Notes: a model not told the origin generated them from the letters alone. 44,670 bases of DNA from Stieleria mannarensis (GCF_014154935.1 NZ_JACEHH010000062.1:1-44670), one strand, 5' to 3'. Counted from the stretch's first letter, positions 1 through 9,184 are shown. Numbers and translations are program-made.

Positions 1-15
1 TCAACTGTTCCCCCT

Positions 16-66
16 GACCGCCCCGCGGTCACCCGTCCAATCCTCTCAGCCAGGCGGCTGAGAGGA
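16..66. other. Two tandem hairpins beyond the integrase relic
   Basis: Two perfect inverted repeats follow each other: a 6-bp stem with a 3-nt loop (16-30, arms GACCGC/GCGGTC) and an 11-bp stem with a 4-nt loop (41-66, arms TCCTCTCAGCC/GGCTGAGAGGA). They lie just past the 3' end of the minus-strand integrase relic, where a terminator could be. Neither is followed by a T-run in the minus direction, so a Rho-independent terminator is only one reading. A recombination-site relic is another. Confidence 0.4.
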
Positions 67-109
67 GAAAAATGGAGGACAATGGTTCTACAATCAGTAC
101 CCCGGTGAA

Positions 110-418
110 TCAAACCAACCCCAACGGATCCGAGGGGCTGGTCACGGCCAGGCCGAGACGGTTCATGACATGGGTGTAGTTCATTGTCGTTTTGACATCC
201 TTGTGCCCGAGCAATTTCTGCACGGCCCCAAGCCTCGATCTTGCCGTCTCGGAGGCTCTGCAGAAACGCGATCACCAGCGCACGTTTGACGGTGCGATGG
301 GGCGCCGCCGGCTCGTCGGCGACGACAGAGGGGAAGTCGGCATAGGCTTTCATCCAGTGACGAAACCATTCCCGTTCATTCGTTGGCAAATTCAAGAATC
401 CCAGGCAAGTGTCGCACC
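110..418 (-). pseudogene. Integron-type tyrosine recombinase relic, internally deleted and frameshifted
   Basis: Minus-strand translation gives two pieces of a tyrosine recombinase in different frames. From about 418 down to 229 there is an N-terminal core-binding-like segment that includes NEREWFRHWMKAYADF and LQSLRDGKIEAW. From about 229 down to the TGA at 110-112 there is the C-terminal catalytic end, with QKLLGHKDVKTTMNYTHV and then NRLGLAVTSPSDPLGLV. The box LGHKDV and the tyrosine nucleophile of NYTHV are intact, and the tail resembles integron integrases and their planctomycete relatives. Everything between the two, including the first catalytic Arg and the HxxR region, is missing. An in-frame TAA lies directly upstream of the N-terminal piece, and I see no canonical start. 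The gene is therefore dead: about 200 residues were lost and the frame is broken at the junction near 229. The family call is firm from the motifs; the integron-type label is inferred from the C-terminal signature. Confidence 0.8.
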
Positions 419-532
419 GTTAAAGTGTGATGATCGATTTCTCCCTCGTGTGATTCGAGTGACGTTTCGATCATGATCGATGGTGGCGGTGTCGCGCCCC
501 CGCCCGGGAACCGTACAATCGCGTGGTTTCCA

Positions 533-585
533 TTATCGGCAGTCCGACTGCTGATAAAATGCGTAGATCACGGCAGTCCGACTGC
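533..585. repeat. Two copies of an operator-like palindrome
   Basis: The sequence GGCAGTCCGACTGC occurs twice, starting at 538 and 572, so the centres are 34 bp apart (close to three helical turns). Each copy is an inverted repeat of GCAGTC around a central C. The first copy extends to a 25-bp near-palindrome (533-557) with one mismatch, ending in TTATC/GATAA. Spacing and symmetry fit a dimer-binding operator pair, or a dispersed palindromic repeat family. No regulator gene is adjacent. Confidence 0.5.
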
Positions 586-614
586 CAAGAATTTATCGTT
601 CGTCGGATGACAGA

Positions 615-665
615 TCGTACTCGTACTCGTACTCAGGCGTCAGCCGGTACTCGTACTCCTACTCG
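615..665. repeat. TACTCG hexamer microsatellite in two blocks
   Basis: Three copies of TCGTAC at 615-632 and a second block of imperfect copies at 646-665 flank a short spacer, AGGCGTCAGCC. The unit is six bases, so it is slippage-prone without disturbing frame if it were coding, but no gene uses it here. Confidence 0.6.
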
Positions 666-1034
666 AATCCCGGTCCGAAAATAGAAGTGGACTTGGCCCA
701 CTTGGTTTCATCTAACCTCTGTTGTCTGGCAATCGCATTTGATGTCATCGTCTGATTGGTGCGCGGTCGACTCGGCTGAGGCAGACAATGCGACGCCTGA
801 CAATCGATTACGATCACGAAAAGACCAGTGCTGAAAACCGACGCCTGCCATGTCGACTGGAGATTGCGTTGCCGGAATTTCCGGTGGCGATTCGAATCAG
901 GTACATTGGCAGACCGCGACGATGTTCCAACTGGCGTTCCGACCGACGCCACGAACCCGGCAATGCACGCCAGCAGGGTGGTGGGCCGTTGGCGACAACC
1001 GTGTGATTCGTGCCGTTGGCCTGAAGCAATTTTC

Positions 1035-1988
1035 ATGACCATGCCGTCCTTCATTTCAGTCATCCTGTTGCTCGTGATTTTCCAGCAGGATTTGCAAACG
1101 CAGGCGCTGGGCGAGAACGGCGGCGCTTTGCCAGGTACAAAGATCGCTTGGAAGACCCGCGAGGTGCGAGCGCCGCAACTCTCGTTCCATGTCTTTCCCA
1201 GCAAACTTGCCGGGTGTGATGTGAGCTACCACGTCTACACGCCGCCGCAGTACACGCGGAACGCAGGGAGTCGATATCCAGTCCTCTATTGGCTTCATGG
1301 GACGGCTGGAGGCGTCGGCGGGATCCGTCCCGTGGGTCGGATGTTTCATCTGGCGATGACCAAGGATGAGATTCCACCGATGATTGTCGTGTTTGTAAAC
1401 GGGTTGCCGGGACATCTCTGGACCGACTCGAAGGACGGCGCACGACCGGTGGAGAGTGTGTTTGTCGAGGAACTGATTCCTCGGATCGACAAGACCCTGC
1501 GGACCATTCCTGATCGGCGGGGACGAATCCTTGAGGGATTCAGCATGGGCGGATACGGGGCGGCACGAATCGGGTTGAAGTGCTCCGATCTTTTTGGAAG
1601 CGTTTCGATACTCGCCGCGGGCCCCTTAGATTTGGAGTTTCGAGGTCCTCGTGCGCGAGGAAATCCACTGCGGGCGGAGGTCCTACAAAAGGTTTGCAGC
1701 GGAGACATGGAACACTTTCGTCGGACTCATCCTCGATCGGTCGCCGAACGTCGCGCGGCGCAGTTGGCGAAGGACAACCCATCGGTGCGAGTTGCGGTCG
1801 GTGCCAACGACAACACGGCAGCGCTCACAAAAAGCTTCCACCAGCATCTCGAACACTTGGGAATCAGGCACGAGTATTACGAAGTCCCCGACGTGGGCCA
1901 CGACGCCGCTGCGTTGTTCACGTACTTGAAATCGAACAGCAAATTCTATTGGCCCGCCCATGAGCGTGAGGCGGACCACCAGCAATAA
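1035..1988 (+). CDS. Secreted alpha/beta-hydrolase esterase (esterase D/feruloyl-esterase-like)
   Basis: A 317-residue protein of the putative esterase family (PF00756 type), expected to cleave acyl or feruloyl-type esters on carbohydrates outside the cytoplasm. Residues 1-26 form a signal peptide (MTMPSF, then a hydrophobic ISVILLLVIF core). YPVLYWLHGTAGG is the strand and oxyanion region before the nucleophile, GFSMGGYG holds the nucleophile serine, and VGHD near the C terminus supplies the catalytic histidine. The frame stays open upstream to 828, but those 69 residues look non-coding and would bury the signal peptide, so I chose ATG 1035. No clear Shine-Dalgarno is visible. It converges on the sialate O-acetylesterase with only 34 bp between their stops. 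Substrate is unknown; the neighbouring O-acetylesterase and sulfatases suggest glycan de-esterification. Confidence 0.85.
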   Translation: MTMPSFISVILLLVIFQQDLQTQALGENGGALPGTKIAWKTREVRAPQLSFHVFPSKLAGCDVSYHVYTPPQYTRNAGSRYPVLYWLHGTAGGVGGIRPVGRMFHLAMTKDEIPPMIVVFVNGLPGHLWTDSKDGARPVESVFVEELIPRIDKTLRTIPDRRGRILEGFSMGGYGAARIGLKCSDLFGSVSILAAGPLDLEFRGPRARGNPLRAEVLQKVCSGDMEHFRRTHPRSVAERRAAQLAKDNPSVRVAVGANDNTAALTKSFHQHLEHLGIRHEYYEVPDVGHDAAALFTYLKSNSKFYWPAHEREADHQQ

Positions 1989-2022
1989 AACCTTTCTGCC
2001 AGGGTGGGGAGAAGAGCGTGTT

Positions 2023-4227
2023 CTATCGAGACGGGCGGACGTAGATTCGCAGTCGTTTCTTGGCGTAGGAACCGGCGTTTGCGGTGAAGGTCCAGTCGGG
2101 GTTGCCACTGGAACTGTTGCCGATCCCGATGTCGGCAGCCGCCGCGGCCTTCCAGTGGTTGATGGCGAATACGGTTTGTCGCTTGCCGAAGTTGTGCACC
2201 TGCATCGATCCGTAGCCCGCGGTCGGGGGCGAGGGTTCGTCGCCGAAGTCGAATTGGGATCCGGACGCGTTTTGGACGCCGGCTTGATTGGCCGGGCCGT
2301 AGTTGCCGGGCCAGAATTCAATGTTGCCGGTCGCGATCGCGCGGCCTTGGGTCACGCGGTCGGTGGACGAAAACACGTCCATGTCTTCGACCGACTGTTG
2401 AAAGACGGCAGCGGAGGAAACGGTCGGGATGCCGATCTTGGTCGCATCATCGGTGAACGCCTTCATCGAGACAAAGACGGCCTGATCTTGCCCGCTACTT
2501 GAGCGGAGTTCCAACAGATATCCGATGCGGTCAAACGCGGAAACGTCGTCGCTGTGATCCACATCGTATTGAACGCGTTGATTCAGTTTGCCGAGGTCGA
2601 TGTCATAGACCAATTGGTAGTCGCGATGGATTGGAAGCGAGCTCAAGAAGTCCGGTTCCTCACCGCCGCGGAACGCTCCGACCGGCAGTCCGGTGCCGCC
2701 GGTCAAGTTGGGTTCTGCCAACTTATCCCAGGCGAATCGGAACGCGACCGGTTTTTCGACGGCGTCGGAGGTCAGGATCACGGCGTCGCCTTCGATGGTG
2801 GCGTCGGCCGGTTGGTAGCCGCCCGAACCGGCGCCGATGACTTCAAAGTGGCTGGGCGGATTGGCATCGCGCGTCTTCAGTCCGCCGCCGGTCTTTGCAA
2901 ACGTGATCTTCAGCCGGCCGTCCAAGATTTCCATCGACTCCATCTCGGGACTGTGGGCGACCAAGTCCTCCTTCCCATAGTCATTTTTCAAGGCCAGCAG
3001 CGCCAACCGATTCCCGACGTCTTGCTTGTTCGGCGGATGGATATTGTTCAGCGTGGCGATGTCGTTGATGACGACCATGCCGCTGTTGGGAAGTTGCTCA
3101 ACCGCGGCTTGAGCTTCCCAAAAACGGGGCAGAATCGTAGGGTCTTCGCTGCCGTATTGGAACGGTGCGATTTGGACGTAGTAGAAAGGAAAGTCGCCCT
3201 GGTTCCATAGTGTTCGCCAGCCGCCGATCAGTGCCTTTTTCTTTTCGAAATACAGCATGCCCTCGGCGTGATTGGATTCGCCCTGGTACCAGATCGCCCC
3301 GCGGATCGGATATCCGACCAAGGCATGGATCATGCCGTTGTAGAGCATGGTCGGGTCTTGATGGCTTTGAAACGGCAGCAGGTCCTTAGGAAAGGCGGGG
3401 CTGGGTTCAGCAGCGGTTTTCGATTGCAACGCTTCGGAGGCACCGTCGAGCCATTGTCGCGTTGCGGCGATGTGTTTTTCGAGCGTGGCCTGATAGGATT
3501 CCGAGCCGGGTGTCCGCTGGACGACCGACTTGTAGATGCCGTCCAACGCGTCGACGCTGCGAAACCCGACCGGAGGCGTCCAGGGTTCGACTCGCGTGCC
3601 GCCCCAGGAAGAATTGATCAATCCGATCGGCACGCCGAGATCCTGATGCAGCCGCCGCGCCATGTAGTAGCCACAGGCGGTGAAACTGCCTGCGGTTTCG
3701 GGCGAGCAGACGTTCCACGGGGCGCTGACGTCATCGAGCGGCGTGGTGGACGGATTGCGGGGGATTTTGATGTGTCGAATCAGCGGGTAGTCGGCCGCAG
3801 CGATTTCAGCCTTGGCGTTGGCACTGGCCGCAACCGACCACTCCATGTTGGACTGGCCCGAGCACAGCCACACTTCGCCGACCAGGACATCGTCCACCTG
3901 GATCGTGTTGTTCCCCTTGACGACCAAGGCCAGGGGCGAGTCACTGGCCTGCATCGCGGGCAATTCAACCTGCCAGCGTCCCGTTTCGCCAGGCGTTGCG
4001 GTCGTCTTGTTCCCGCCCAACGAGACTTCGACGGTTTCCCCCGCATCGGCCCAGCCCCACAGGCGGATCGGCATCTGTTGTTGCAGCACCATGTGGTCGC
4101 CGATGAAACCCGGCAAACGCACTTCGGCCCTTGCGATTGAACACGCCTGTAAACACGCCACCAGGTAAATCAAAGGGATGACGATGTACTTTGTCGCGGC
4201 CAATATTTTCATCAGAATCTCCTGCAA
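2023..4227 (-). CDS. Sialate O-acetylesterase (SASA family), secreted
   Basis: A 734-residue secreted esterase predicted to remove acetyl groups from sialic acid or other acetylated sugars. The N terminus has a signal peptide ending near ACSIARA. RLPGFIGDHMVLQQ and the following Ig-like beta region (residues about 35-110) are typical of the family. The nucleophile serine lies in CSGQSNMEWSV, and INSSWGGTRVEPW and IWYQGESNH are the other family blocks. The last 200 residues or so (from about SLPIHRDYQL) are an extra beta-rich region beyond the usual catalytic core, ending KKRLRIYVRPSR; I do not recognise it, but it could bind carbohydrate. Start: the first ATG (4227) or the ATG five codons later (4212) both leave the signal peptide intact; I kept the first. 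It is divergent from nothing close and convergent with the upstream esterase. Confidence 0.9.
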   Translation of the reverse strand: MQEILMKILAATKYIVIPLIYLVACLQACSIARAEVRLPGFIGDHMVLQQQMPIRLWGWADAGETVEVSLGGNKTTATPGETGRWQVELPAMQASDSPLALVVKGNNTIQVDDVLVGEVWLCSGQSNMEWSVAASANAKAEIAAADYPLIRHIKIPRNPSTTPLDDVSAPWNVCSPETAGSFTACGYYMARRLHQDLGVPIGLINSSWGGTRVEPWTPPVGFRSVDALDGIYKSVVQRTPGSESYQATLEKHIAATRQWLDGASEALQSKTAAEPSPAFPKDLLPFQSHQDPTMLYNGMIHALVGYPIRGAIWYQGESNHAEGMLYFEKKKALIGGWRTLWNQGDFPFYYVQIAPFQYGSEDPTILPRFWEAQAAVEQLPNSGMVVINDIATLNNIHPPNKQDVGNRLALLALKNDYGKEDLVAHSPEMESMEILDGRLKITFAKTGGGLKTRDANPPSHFEVIGAGSGGYQPADATIEGDAVILTSDAVEKPVAFRFAWDKLAEPNLTGGTGLPVGAFRGGEEPDFLSSLPIHRDYQLVYDIDLGKLNQRVQYDVDHSDDVSAFDRIGYLLELRSSSGQDQAVFVSMKAFTDDATKIGIPTVSSAAVFQQSVEDMDVFSSTDRVTQGRAIATGNIEFWPGNYGPANQAGVQNASGSQFDFGDEPSPPTAGYGSMQVHNFGKRQTVFAINHWKAAAAADIGIGNSSSGNPDWTFTANAGSYAKKRLRIYVRPSR

Positions 4228-4510
4228 CGTTGGCGGGGGCGAAAAACGCAGACCCAGATTCTACTTGATGGGACGTGAAATGTATTGCTGACCAATATCC
4301 TCGCCAGCAAACAATGTTGCCAGGCGTCGAAGGAGCATTGAAGCGTGGTAGATCTGACGCAGGCATTTCACGCTGAAGTGACGAGAGCCGACAACAATTG
4401 CATCACAGAATCCTGGAGGAATTGTTGGGGCAACCGAGGTGCAGCTGATCGATTGTAAGTCCCATCGGCCGCGCGTGGCGGCCGCGTGGAGAATCGCGTT
4501 TCGACCGCGG

Positions 4511-6997
4511 TCAATCGTTTTCCGGAGCGGTCGCGAGTGTGAAGCGAAAGACGGCGCCGAATTCCGCCCCGTTGTTCGCTTGCAGGGTTCCGCCATGGGC
4601 TTTGACGATGGTGGTGCTGATGGCCAGTCCGAGTCCCAGGGCGTTGGTTTTGGTGGAACAAAACGCTTCAAAGATCGGGACGTTGCCGGGCGGCAATCCG
4701 GGGCCATTGTCGGCGACGGTCACGGCCACCAAGTCACCTAGTTTTTCCGTCGAGATCCGCACCACGGGTTCGCCGACCGACTGGTTCTGGACTGCGTCGA
4801 AGGCGTTTTTAATCAGATTGACCAGCACCTGTTGGATGTGCACGTTGTCGGCTTTGACCGGTGGCAGCAGCGAGGCGGGAGCGTATTCCACACGGATGCC
4901 GGCGACTTGAGCATCGTGTTTGGTCAGCATCAGTGCCGACTGGATGATTTCGTCCAGGTCGATGGTCGTCTTGTTGATCGGTTCACGCGACACAAAACTC
5001 CGCAATCGGGTCAGGATTTCGCCGGCGAATTGCGCGGTGGACGTGATCTTGTCGAGCCACTGGTGCAACCGATCGCGGTCGATGACTCCCTCGGCGGCGA
5101 CCAGATTCCCGCAGGCTTTGCCGAAGTTTTGGATCGCGTACAGGGGTTGATTCAGTTCGTGTGCCAGCCCGCCGACCATCTCGCCCATCGTGGAAACCCG
5201 GGCGACGTGTGCCAATTCGGATTCCAACCGCTTGAGCGATTCTTCGGCACGTTTCTTTTCGGTCACGTCGGTGACGCTTCCGCGGATGATGGTGCGTCCG
5301 CCTTCTGCGAGCGAAAGCAACCGGATTTCGCAGGGGATCTCACTGCCCAGGGCATCGCGGTGGGTCCATTCAAAGATCGGTGTCTCGCCGGCGCAGGCTT
5401 TCGAAATGACTTCGCGGCTCTTTTCGGCCGACAGTTGCCCATCGGCTTGAACGACGGGGCTGATATCCAGCGGCCCCATTTGCAGCAGCTGTTCGGCGGG
5501 ATACTTGTACAACTTTTCCGCCGCCTCATTGACCATCACGAAGCGTCCGGTTTTGGTGTCCAGCAAGACAACCGCCTCGGGGGCATGTTGAATCAGCCGG
5601 CGGAACCTCTCCTCGCTTTGAATCAGAGAGTGTTCGACCCGTTTCAATTCGCTGATGTCCTGGGCCAATCCGATCGTGCCGATGATCTGCCCGGAGGGAT
5701 CGCGAAGTGGCTCCACGTAGACCTGGAAAACGAGGCCAGCCCACTCGACGACCGACGTCCCGGAGATCCCTTGCAGGGCGCGAAAATGGATCGCGATCGG
5801 CCCATACGTCTCGTCATCGGTCTGAAAGTATTCGAACAGCGTTTGCCCGACGGATTGGCCCGGCTTTTGATTCAGACTCTTCAGGCCCGCGCCGGTGGAA
5901 TGTGTGAAGCGAAGTTCCAAATCGGTGGTCCACAGGACCGCCGGCAATTGTTCAGTCAGCACCCGCAACCGAGTTCTGCTGGCATGCTGAGACGCCTCGG
6001 CGATCGAGCGTTCGATTTCGATCGCGGTCCGATCGCCGAACAGCGCGATCATTTCGCGGATGTCTCCACGATCTTCCATCGGTTTGTCATCCATCACCGC
6101 CAACACTCCGAGCACGTCTCCGTCCGAACCGACCAGTGGTGTCGCCAGATAGCCTTCCGCATGAAACCGGGCCAACGTGGCGTCGTTGGGAAACCGCCGC
6201 TGAACGCCATCGGCACTAAACTCCATCGACCGATTGATCACGGTGTTTTGGGTCGGCGACCCGGCCAGTGGGTAGGTGAAGTTTTCGGCCAATTGCCCAT
6301 CGGACCAGAACGCGATGGTCCGGGCCTGATGTGGATGTTCTTGATCGATGCGGGCGACGAACACAGATCGAAAACCGAGCGACTGGGAGATGTAGCGGAC
6401 CAGCGCTTGGAAAAACGCCAGCCCGGTCGAGCGCGACGTGCCGATCGTGATCATCCGCATCGCGTTTTGAAAGTGATGCATGTGGCTTTCGGCACGCACA
6501 CGCCCGGTCACATCGTGGGGCAGCGAGACGACTGCGACGATCTCTCCCTGGTCATTGCGGCGGACGGCGTTGAACCACTCGCAATTCAACACCGTTCCGT
6601 CTTTGCGATAATTACGATTAAAGCTGGTGTTGAAATCGACATGGCCTTCCAGCAATTCGCGGTTGGCCTGTTGGACCAGGGCGATGTCCTGCTCATGTAC
6701 CAGCCGGAACTCGTCCCAGCATTTCCCCAACACCTCCTCGGCCTTCCAGCCAAAGATCTGTTCGGCCTGTGGGCTCCAGCGGCTGATCGCGTCGTTTGCA
6801 TCCCACTCAATCAAGCCCACGTCGGCGCGGCCGGGATCACGCGGGGCGACGTCAATCGATCCCGCGGCGTTCGCTCGATGCTGTTCCGCCGGCGCTGCTC
6901 GCTCGACCGATTCGGACTGGTTCAGTCGCGCGAGTTTCGCCTGTATTTCAGCAAGTTGAGCCAACAACTCACTGCGAGTCTCCTCGACCCTGGGCAT
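4511..6997 (-). CDS. Soluble PAS/GAF sensor histidine kinase
   Basis: An 828-residue cytoplasmic hybrid-free sensor kinase. In order it has a short coiled N terminus (to about 60), a PAS domain (about 60-170, WSPQAEQIFGWKAEEVLGK), a GAF domain (about 180-330), two more PAS domains (about 345-455 and 460-580, with PAC-like ends), a HisKA dimerisation helix with the phosphate-accepting His613 in GLAHELNQPLYAI, and an HATPase_c domain (N-box LVNLIKNAFDAV, G1 DNGPGLPPG, G2 GLGLAISTTIVKAHGG). No membrane segment is visible, so the signal is probably internal (redox, gas or small ligand). The class resembles FixL/DctB-type kinases. A strong Shine-Dalgarno, GGGAGG (plus 7004-7009), precedes ATG 6997 at good spacing. 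No response regulator lies nearby, so it is an orphan kinase. Partner and output are unknown. Confidence 0.93.
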   Translation of the reverse strand: MPRVEETRSELLAQLAEIQAKLARLNQSESVERAAPAEQHRANAAGSIDVAPRDPGRADVGLIEWDANDAISRWSPQAEQIFGWKAEEVLGKCWDEFRLVHEQDIALVQQANRELLEGHVDFNTSFNRNYRKDGTVLNCEWFNAVRRNDQGEIVAVVSLPHDVTGRVRAESHMHHFQNAMRMITIGTSRSTGLAFFQALVRYISQSLGFRSVFVARIDQEHPHQARTIAFWSDGQLAENFTYPLAGSPTQNTVINRSMEFSADGVQRRFPNDATLARFHAEGYLATPLVGSDGDVLGVLAVMDDKPMEDRGDIREMIALFGDRTAIEIERSIAEASQHASRTRLRVLTEQLPAVLWTTDLELRFTHSTGAGLKSLNQKPGQSVGQTLFEYFQTDDETYGPIAIHFRALQGISGTSVVEWAGLVFQVYVEPLRDPSGQIIGTIGLAQDISELKRVEHSLIQSEERFRRLIQHAPEAVVLLDTKTGRFVMVNEAAEKLYKYPAEQLLQMGPLDISPVVQADGQLSAEKSREVISKACAGETPIFEWTHRDALGSEIPCEIRLLSLAEGGRTIIRGSVTDVTEKKRAEESLKRLESELAHVARVSTMGEMVGGLAHELNQPLYAIQNFGKACGNLVAAEGVIDRDRLHQWLDKITSTAQFAGEILTRLRSFVSREPINKTTIDLDEIIQSALMLTKHDAQVAGIRVEYAPASLLPPVKADNVHIQQVLVNLIKNAFDAVQNQSVGEPVVRISTEKLGDLVAVTVADNGPGLPPGNVPIFEAFCSTKTNALGLGLAISTTIVKAHGGTLQANNGAEFGAVFRFTLATAPEND

Positions 6998-7006
6998 CTC
7001 TGGCCT

Positions 7007-7050
7007 CCCGTCGTTTCGTGATCCCGTCGTTTCGTGATCCGGTCGTTTTT
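7007..7050. repeat. 16-bp tandem duplication upstream of the kinase start
   Basis: The 16-mer CCCGTCGTTTCGTGAT is repeated head to tail at 7007-7022 and 7023-7038, followed by a partial third copy with one change. It begins inside the GGGAGG ribosome-binding site of the minus-strand kinase gene and fills its 5' untranslated region. Copy-number change would alter the leader length but not the coding frame. Confidence 0.75.
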
Positions 7051-7238
7051 AGGCAAAAACGATGTCGCTTGCGCACCAGCCGGTTCAGGCGATCAGCTCT
7101 GCCGGTGCAACGAGTCGGTATTCTAGAGCATTCGCGTCCGCATCGCGACGAAGCATGCGGTGGAATCAAAACCGCGGTTTTCGCGTAAATCGAATTCCAC
7201 TTTTCTCTGTGGCGGCCCACCCAGCCACCGCGTCGAGT

Positions 7239-7244
7239 TAGAAT
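7239..7244 (+). promoter_or_regulatory. Candidate -10 element for the first sulfatase gene
   Basis: TAGAAT lies 95 bp upstream of ATG 7340 and matches the -10-like hexamers seen before other genes here. No good -35 partner is visible. The 340-bp region between the divergent kinase and sulfatase genes also has TAGAAT on the minus strand (plus 7120-7125), about 120 bp before the kinase. Confidence 0.3.
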
Positions 7245-7339
7245 CGCTCGCTGAAATGTCAGGCGATGGCTGTGACGGATCTACCGTGATTGCCCCGCTG
7301 TTGTTCCCCGCCTTTCCATTCGCTCCCACCGGTCGCGCC

Positions 7340-9184
7340 ATGCCTCGTCGCCTCATTCGGTTGCTTTTCCTTTTCGTTGCCTTCCTGTCCGGCGGCATCG
7401 CCGTCGCCGACGAGCGTCCCAACATCCTTTGGTTGACCTGCGAAGACAACAACGTCAATTGGGTCGGATGCTACGGCAACCCCCATGCCGACACGCCCAA
7501 TATCGACGCCCTGGCGGCCGAAGGGTTTCAGTACATGCATTGCTACGCCAACGCGCCGGTGTGTGCCCCGTCACGCAGCACCTGGATCACCGGAGTTCAT
7601 GCGTTGTCGATGGGGACGCATCCGATGCGAAGCCGCTATCCGATCCCGCACGATCGAATCCGCTACTACCCCGACCTATTGAAGGACGCCGGGTACTACG
7701 TCGGCAATGACAGGAAGACGGACTACAACATCGGCGGCCGCGACGACAAAAGTGCTTGGGACACGGACAAGACCGACTGGGACCAACTGAAGCAACGACA
7801 ACCGTTCTTCATGGTCATCAACAGCACCAAATCGCACGAGTCCAAGGCATTCGGCGACGTCAACCACACCACGCACAGCCCCGATGACGTGCGGTTGGCT
7901 AAGTACCATCCGGACATTCCGGACATCCGCAAGAATTATGCGCACTACCATGACCAGATGAAGAAGATGGACGCCGACATCGGGCTGGCGCTGCAACGGC
8001 TGGAGGAGTCCGGGTTGGCCGAAAACACCATCGTGATCCACAACTCGGACCACGGCGGAGTGATTGCCCGCAGCAAACGATTCTTGTTCAACAGCGGAAC
8101 GCATTGCCCGCTGATCATCCGTATCCCGGAGAAATTCAAACACCTGCGTCCCGCCCAGCCCGGCACCAAGATCGACGATCTGGTCAGCTTCATCGACATG
8201 ACCAAAACGTGGCTGGACGTGTGTGGGGCAGAAAAACCGGACTATTTGCAAGGCAAGGTGTTCCTGGGGCCGAACAAGGAATCGCGGGAGTACCACGTCA
8301 GTTTCCGCACGCGGATGGACGAACGCTGTGACAACGTCAGGGCGATCCGCGACCGTCGGTTCTTGTACATCCGCAACTACATGCCCTATGCCCCCTGGGG
8401 ACAACACCTGAATTACCTGTGGATCATGCGGGCGACCCAGGCGTGGGAGGAACATCATCTCGCCGGCAAGACCGATGCGGTGACGGGACGTTTTTTCGGC
8501 ACCAAGCCGATGGAAGAACTTTATGACACGTCCGTCGACCCGGACAACGTCCACAACCTGATCGACGATCCCCGCTATGCCGCGGACGTCAAACGATTGA
8601 GCAAGGCCTTGGACCGCTGGCAACGAGAACACTTTGACGCCGGCTTGTTGCCCGAAAGCGAAATCGTCCGCCGCAGTGAAGCCAGCGGCAAAACGATCTT
8701 TGACATGGTGCGGACGCCGTCCCTGTACGATGTTGCCGCACTGCAGCAGGCTTCCGCGCGGGCGTTGGAACAAAACCCCGACAACCTGGGACGCTTGTAC
8801 GAAGACCTGCGTGCGAAAGACTCCGGCGTCCGCTACTGGGCCATCGTCGGTTGTTTCAACTTGCAGGAATCGGCCCCCCTGGACATGCAGGAGATCCGGG
8901 CGGCGTTGCAAGACGAATCCCATCATGTCCGTGCGATGGCGGCCTGGATCCTGTATCGCGGCGGGGACCAAGCGGCCGCCCAAGCATGCTGGAACCAGTT
9001 GTTGCGAGAGAGTTCTTATGCGTCGTTGAAGGTGTTCAACATCATTGATTGGATCGGAGACGGGATCGAGCCCTACACCGAAGCGATGAAACAGTGCAAT
9101 TTCGATCACGGCGGCTACGTCGGCCGGATGAAAGAGTACATGGATGTGGCGGACAAACCCGGAAAGAAGAAGCGGGCCAAGTAG
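7340..9184 (+). CDS. Secreted type I sulfatase with a C-terminal HEAT-like region
   Basis: A 614-residue formylglycine-dependent sulfatase that hydrolyses sulfate esters of extracellular glycans. Signal peptide: MPRRLIRLLFLFVAFLSGGI, then cleavage near AVADE. The metal-binding start of the fold is RPNILWLTCEDNN. The formylglycine precursor is Cys75 in CAPSRSTWITG (C-x-P-x-R, the standard FGE motif). HNSDHGG carries the later metal ligands. After the catalytic domain (to about 490) comes a helical region with HEAT-repeat character (DSGVRYWAIVGCFNLQ, DESHHVRAMAAWIL) and a Lys-rich end. In-frame sequence extends upstream to 7160 but lacks a leader; ATG 7340 gives a classical signal peptide. It is first of three sulfatase genes in one direction, 62 bp before the next, so they are probably cotranscribed. 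Substrate cannot be read from sequence. Confidence 0.93.
   Translation: MPRRLIRLLFLFVAFLSGGIAVADERPNILWLTCEDNNVNWVGCYGNPHADTPNIDALAAEGFQYMHCYANAPVCAPSRSTWITGVHALSMGTHPMRSRYPIPHDRIRYYPDLLKDAGYYVGNDRKTDYNIGGRDDKSAWDTDKTDWDQLKQRQPFFMVINSTKSHESKAFGDVNHTTHSPDDVRLAKYHPDIPDIRKNYAHYHDQMKKMDADIGLALQRLEESGLAENTIVIHNSDHGGVIARSKRFLFNSGTHCPLIIRIPEKFKHLRPAQPGTKIDDLVSFIDMTKTWLDVCGAEKPDYLQGKVFLGPNKESREYHVSFRTRMDERCDNVRAIRDRRFLYIRNYMPYAPWGQHLNYLWIMRATQAWEEHHLAGKTDAVTGRFFGTKPMEELYDTSVDPDNVHNLIDDPRYAADVKRLSKALDRWQREHFDAGLLPESEIVRRSEASGKTIFDMVRTPSLYDVAALQQASARALEQNPDNLGRLYEDLRAKDSGVRYWAIVGCFNLQESAPLDMQEIRAALQDESHHVRAMAAWILYRGGDQAAAQACWNQLLRESSYASLKVFNIIDWIGDGIEPYTEAMKQCNFDHGGYVGRMKEYMDVADKPGKKKRAK

Larger units (their letters stand above)
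419..1034. other. Non-coding stretch with short repeats
   Basis: No convincing coding sequence lies between the integrase relic and the esterase. It holds a pair of CAGTC-centred palindromes (533-585) and a cluster of TACTCG-type hexamers (615-665). A TACAAT hexamer near 513 could be a -10 element but has no partner that I trust. The open frame that runs into the esterase from 828 has low-complexity, Arg/Cys-rich content and no family resemblance, so I treat it as untranslated leader. Confidence 0.5.

Noticed and set aside
703..735. Possible attC-like core site near the integrase relic
   Set aside because: Only one GTTRRRY-type core (minus strand, GTTAGAT near 713) was found, with no second core and no attC-like fold that I could draw.
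828..1034. N-terminal extension of the esterase from GTG/ATG at 828
   Set aside because: The extra 69 residues are Arg/Cys/Trp-rich and would precede an excellent signal peptide that starts at ATG 1035.
4832..7021. Very long plus-strand open frame opposite the histidine kinase
   Set aside because: It is the antisense of a secure PAS/GAF kinase, rich in Arg/Gln/Asp, and shows no family motif. High GC keeps the opposite strand open.
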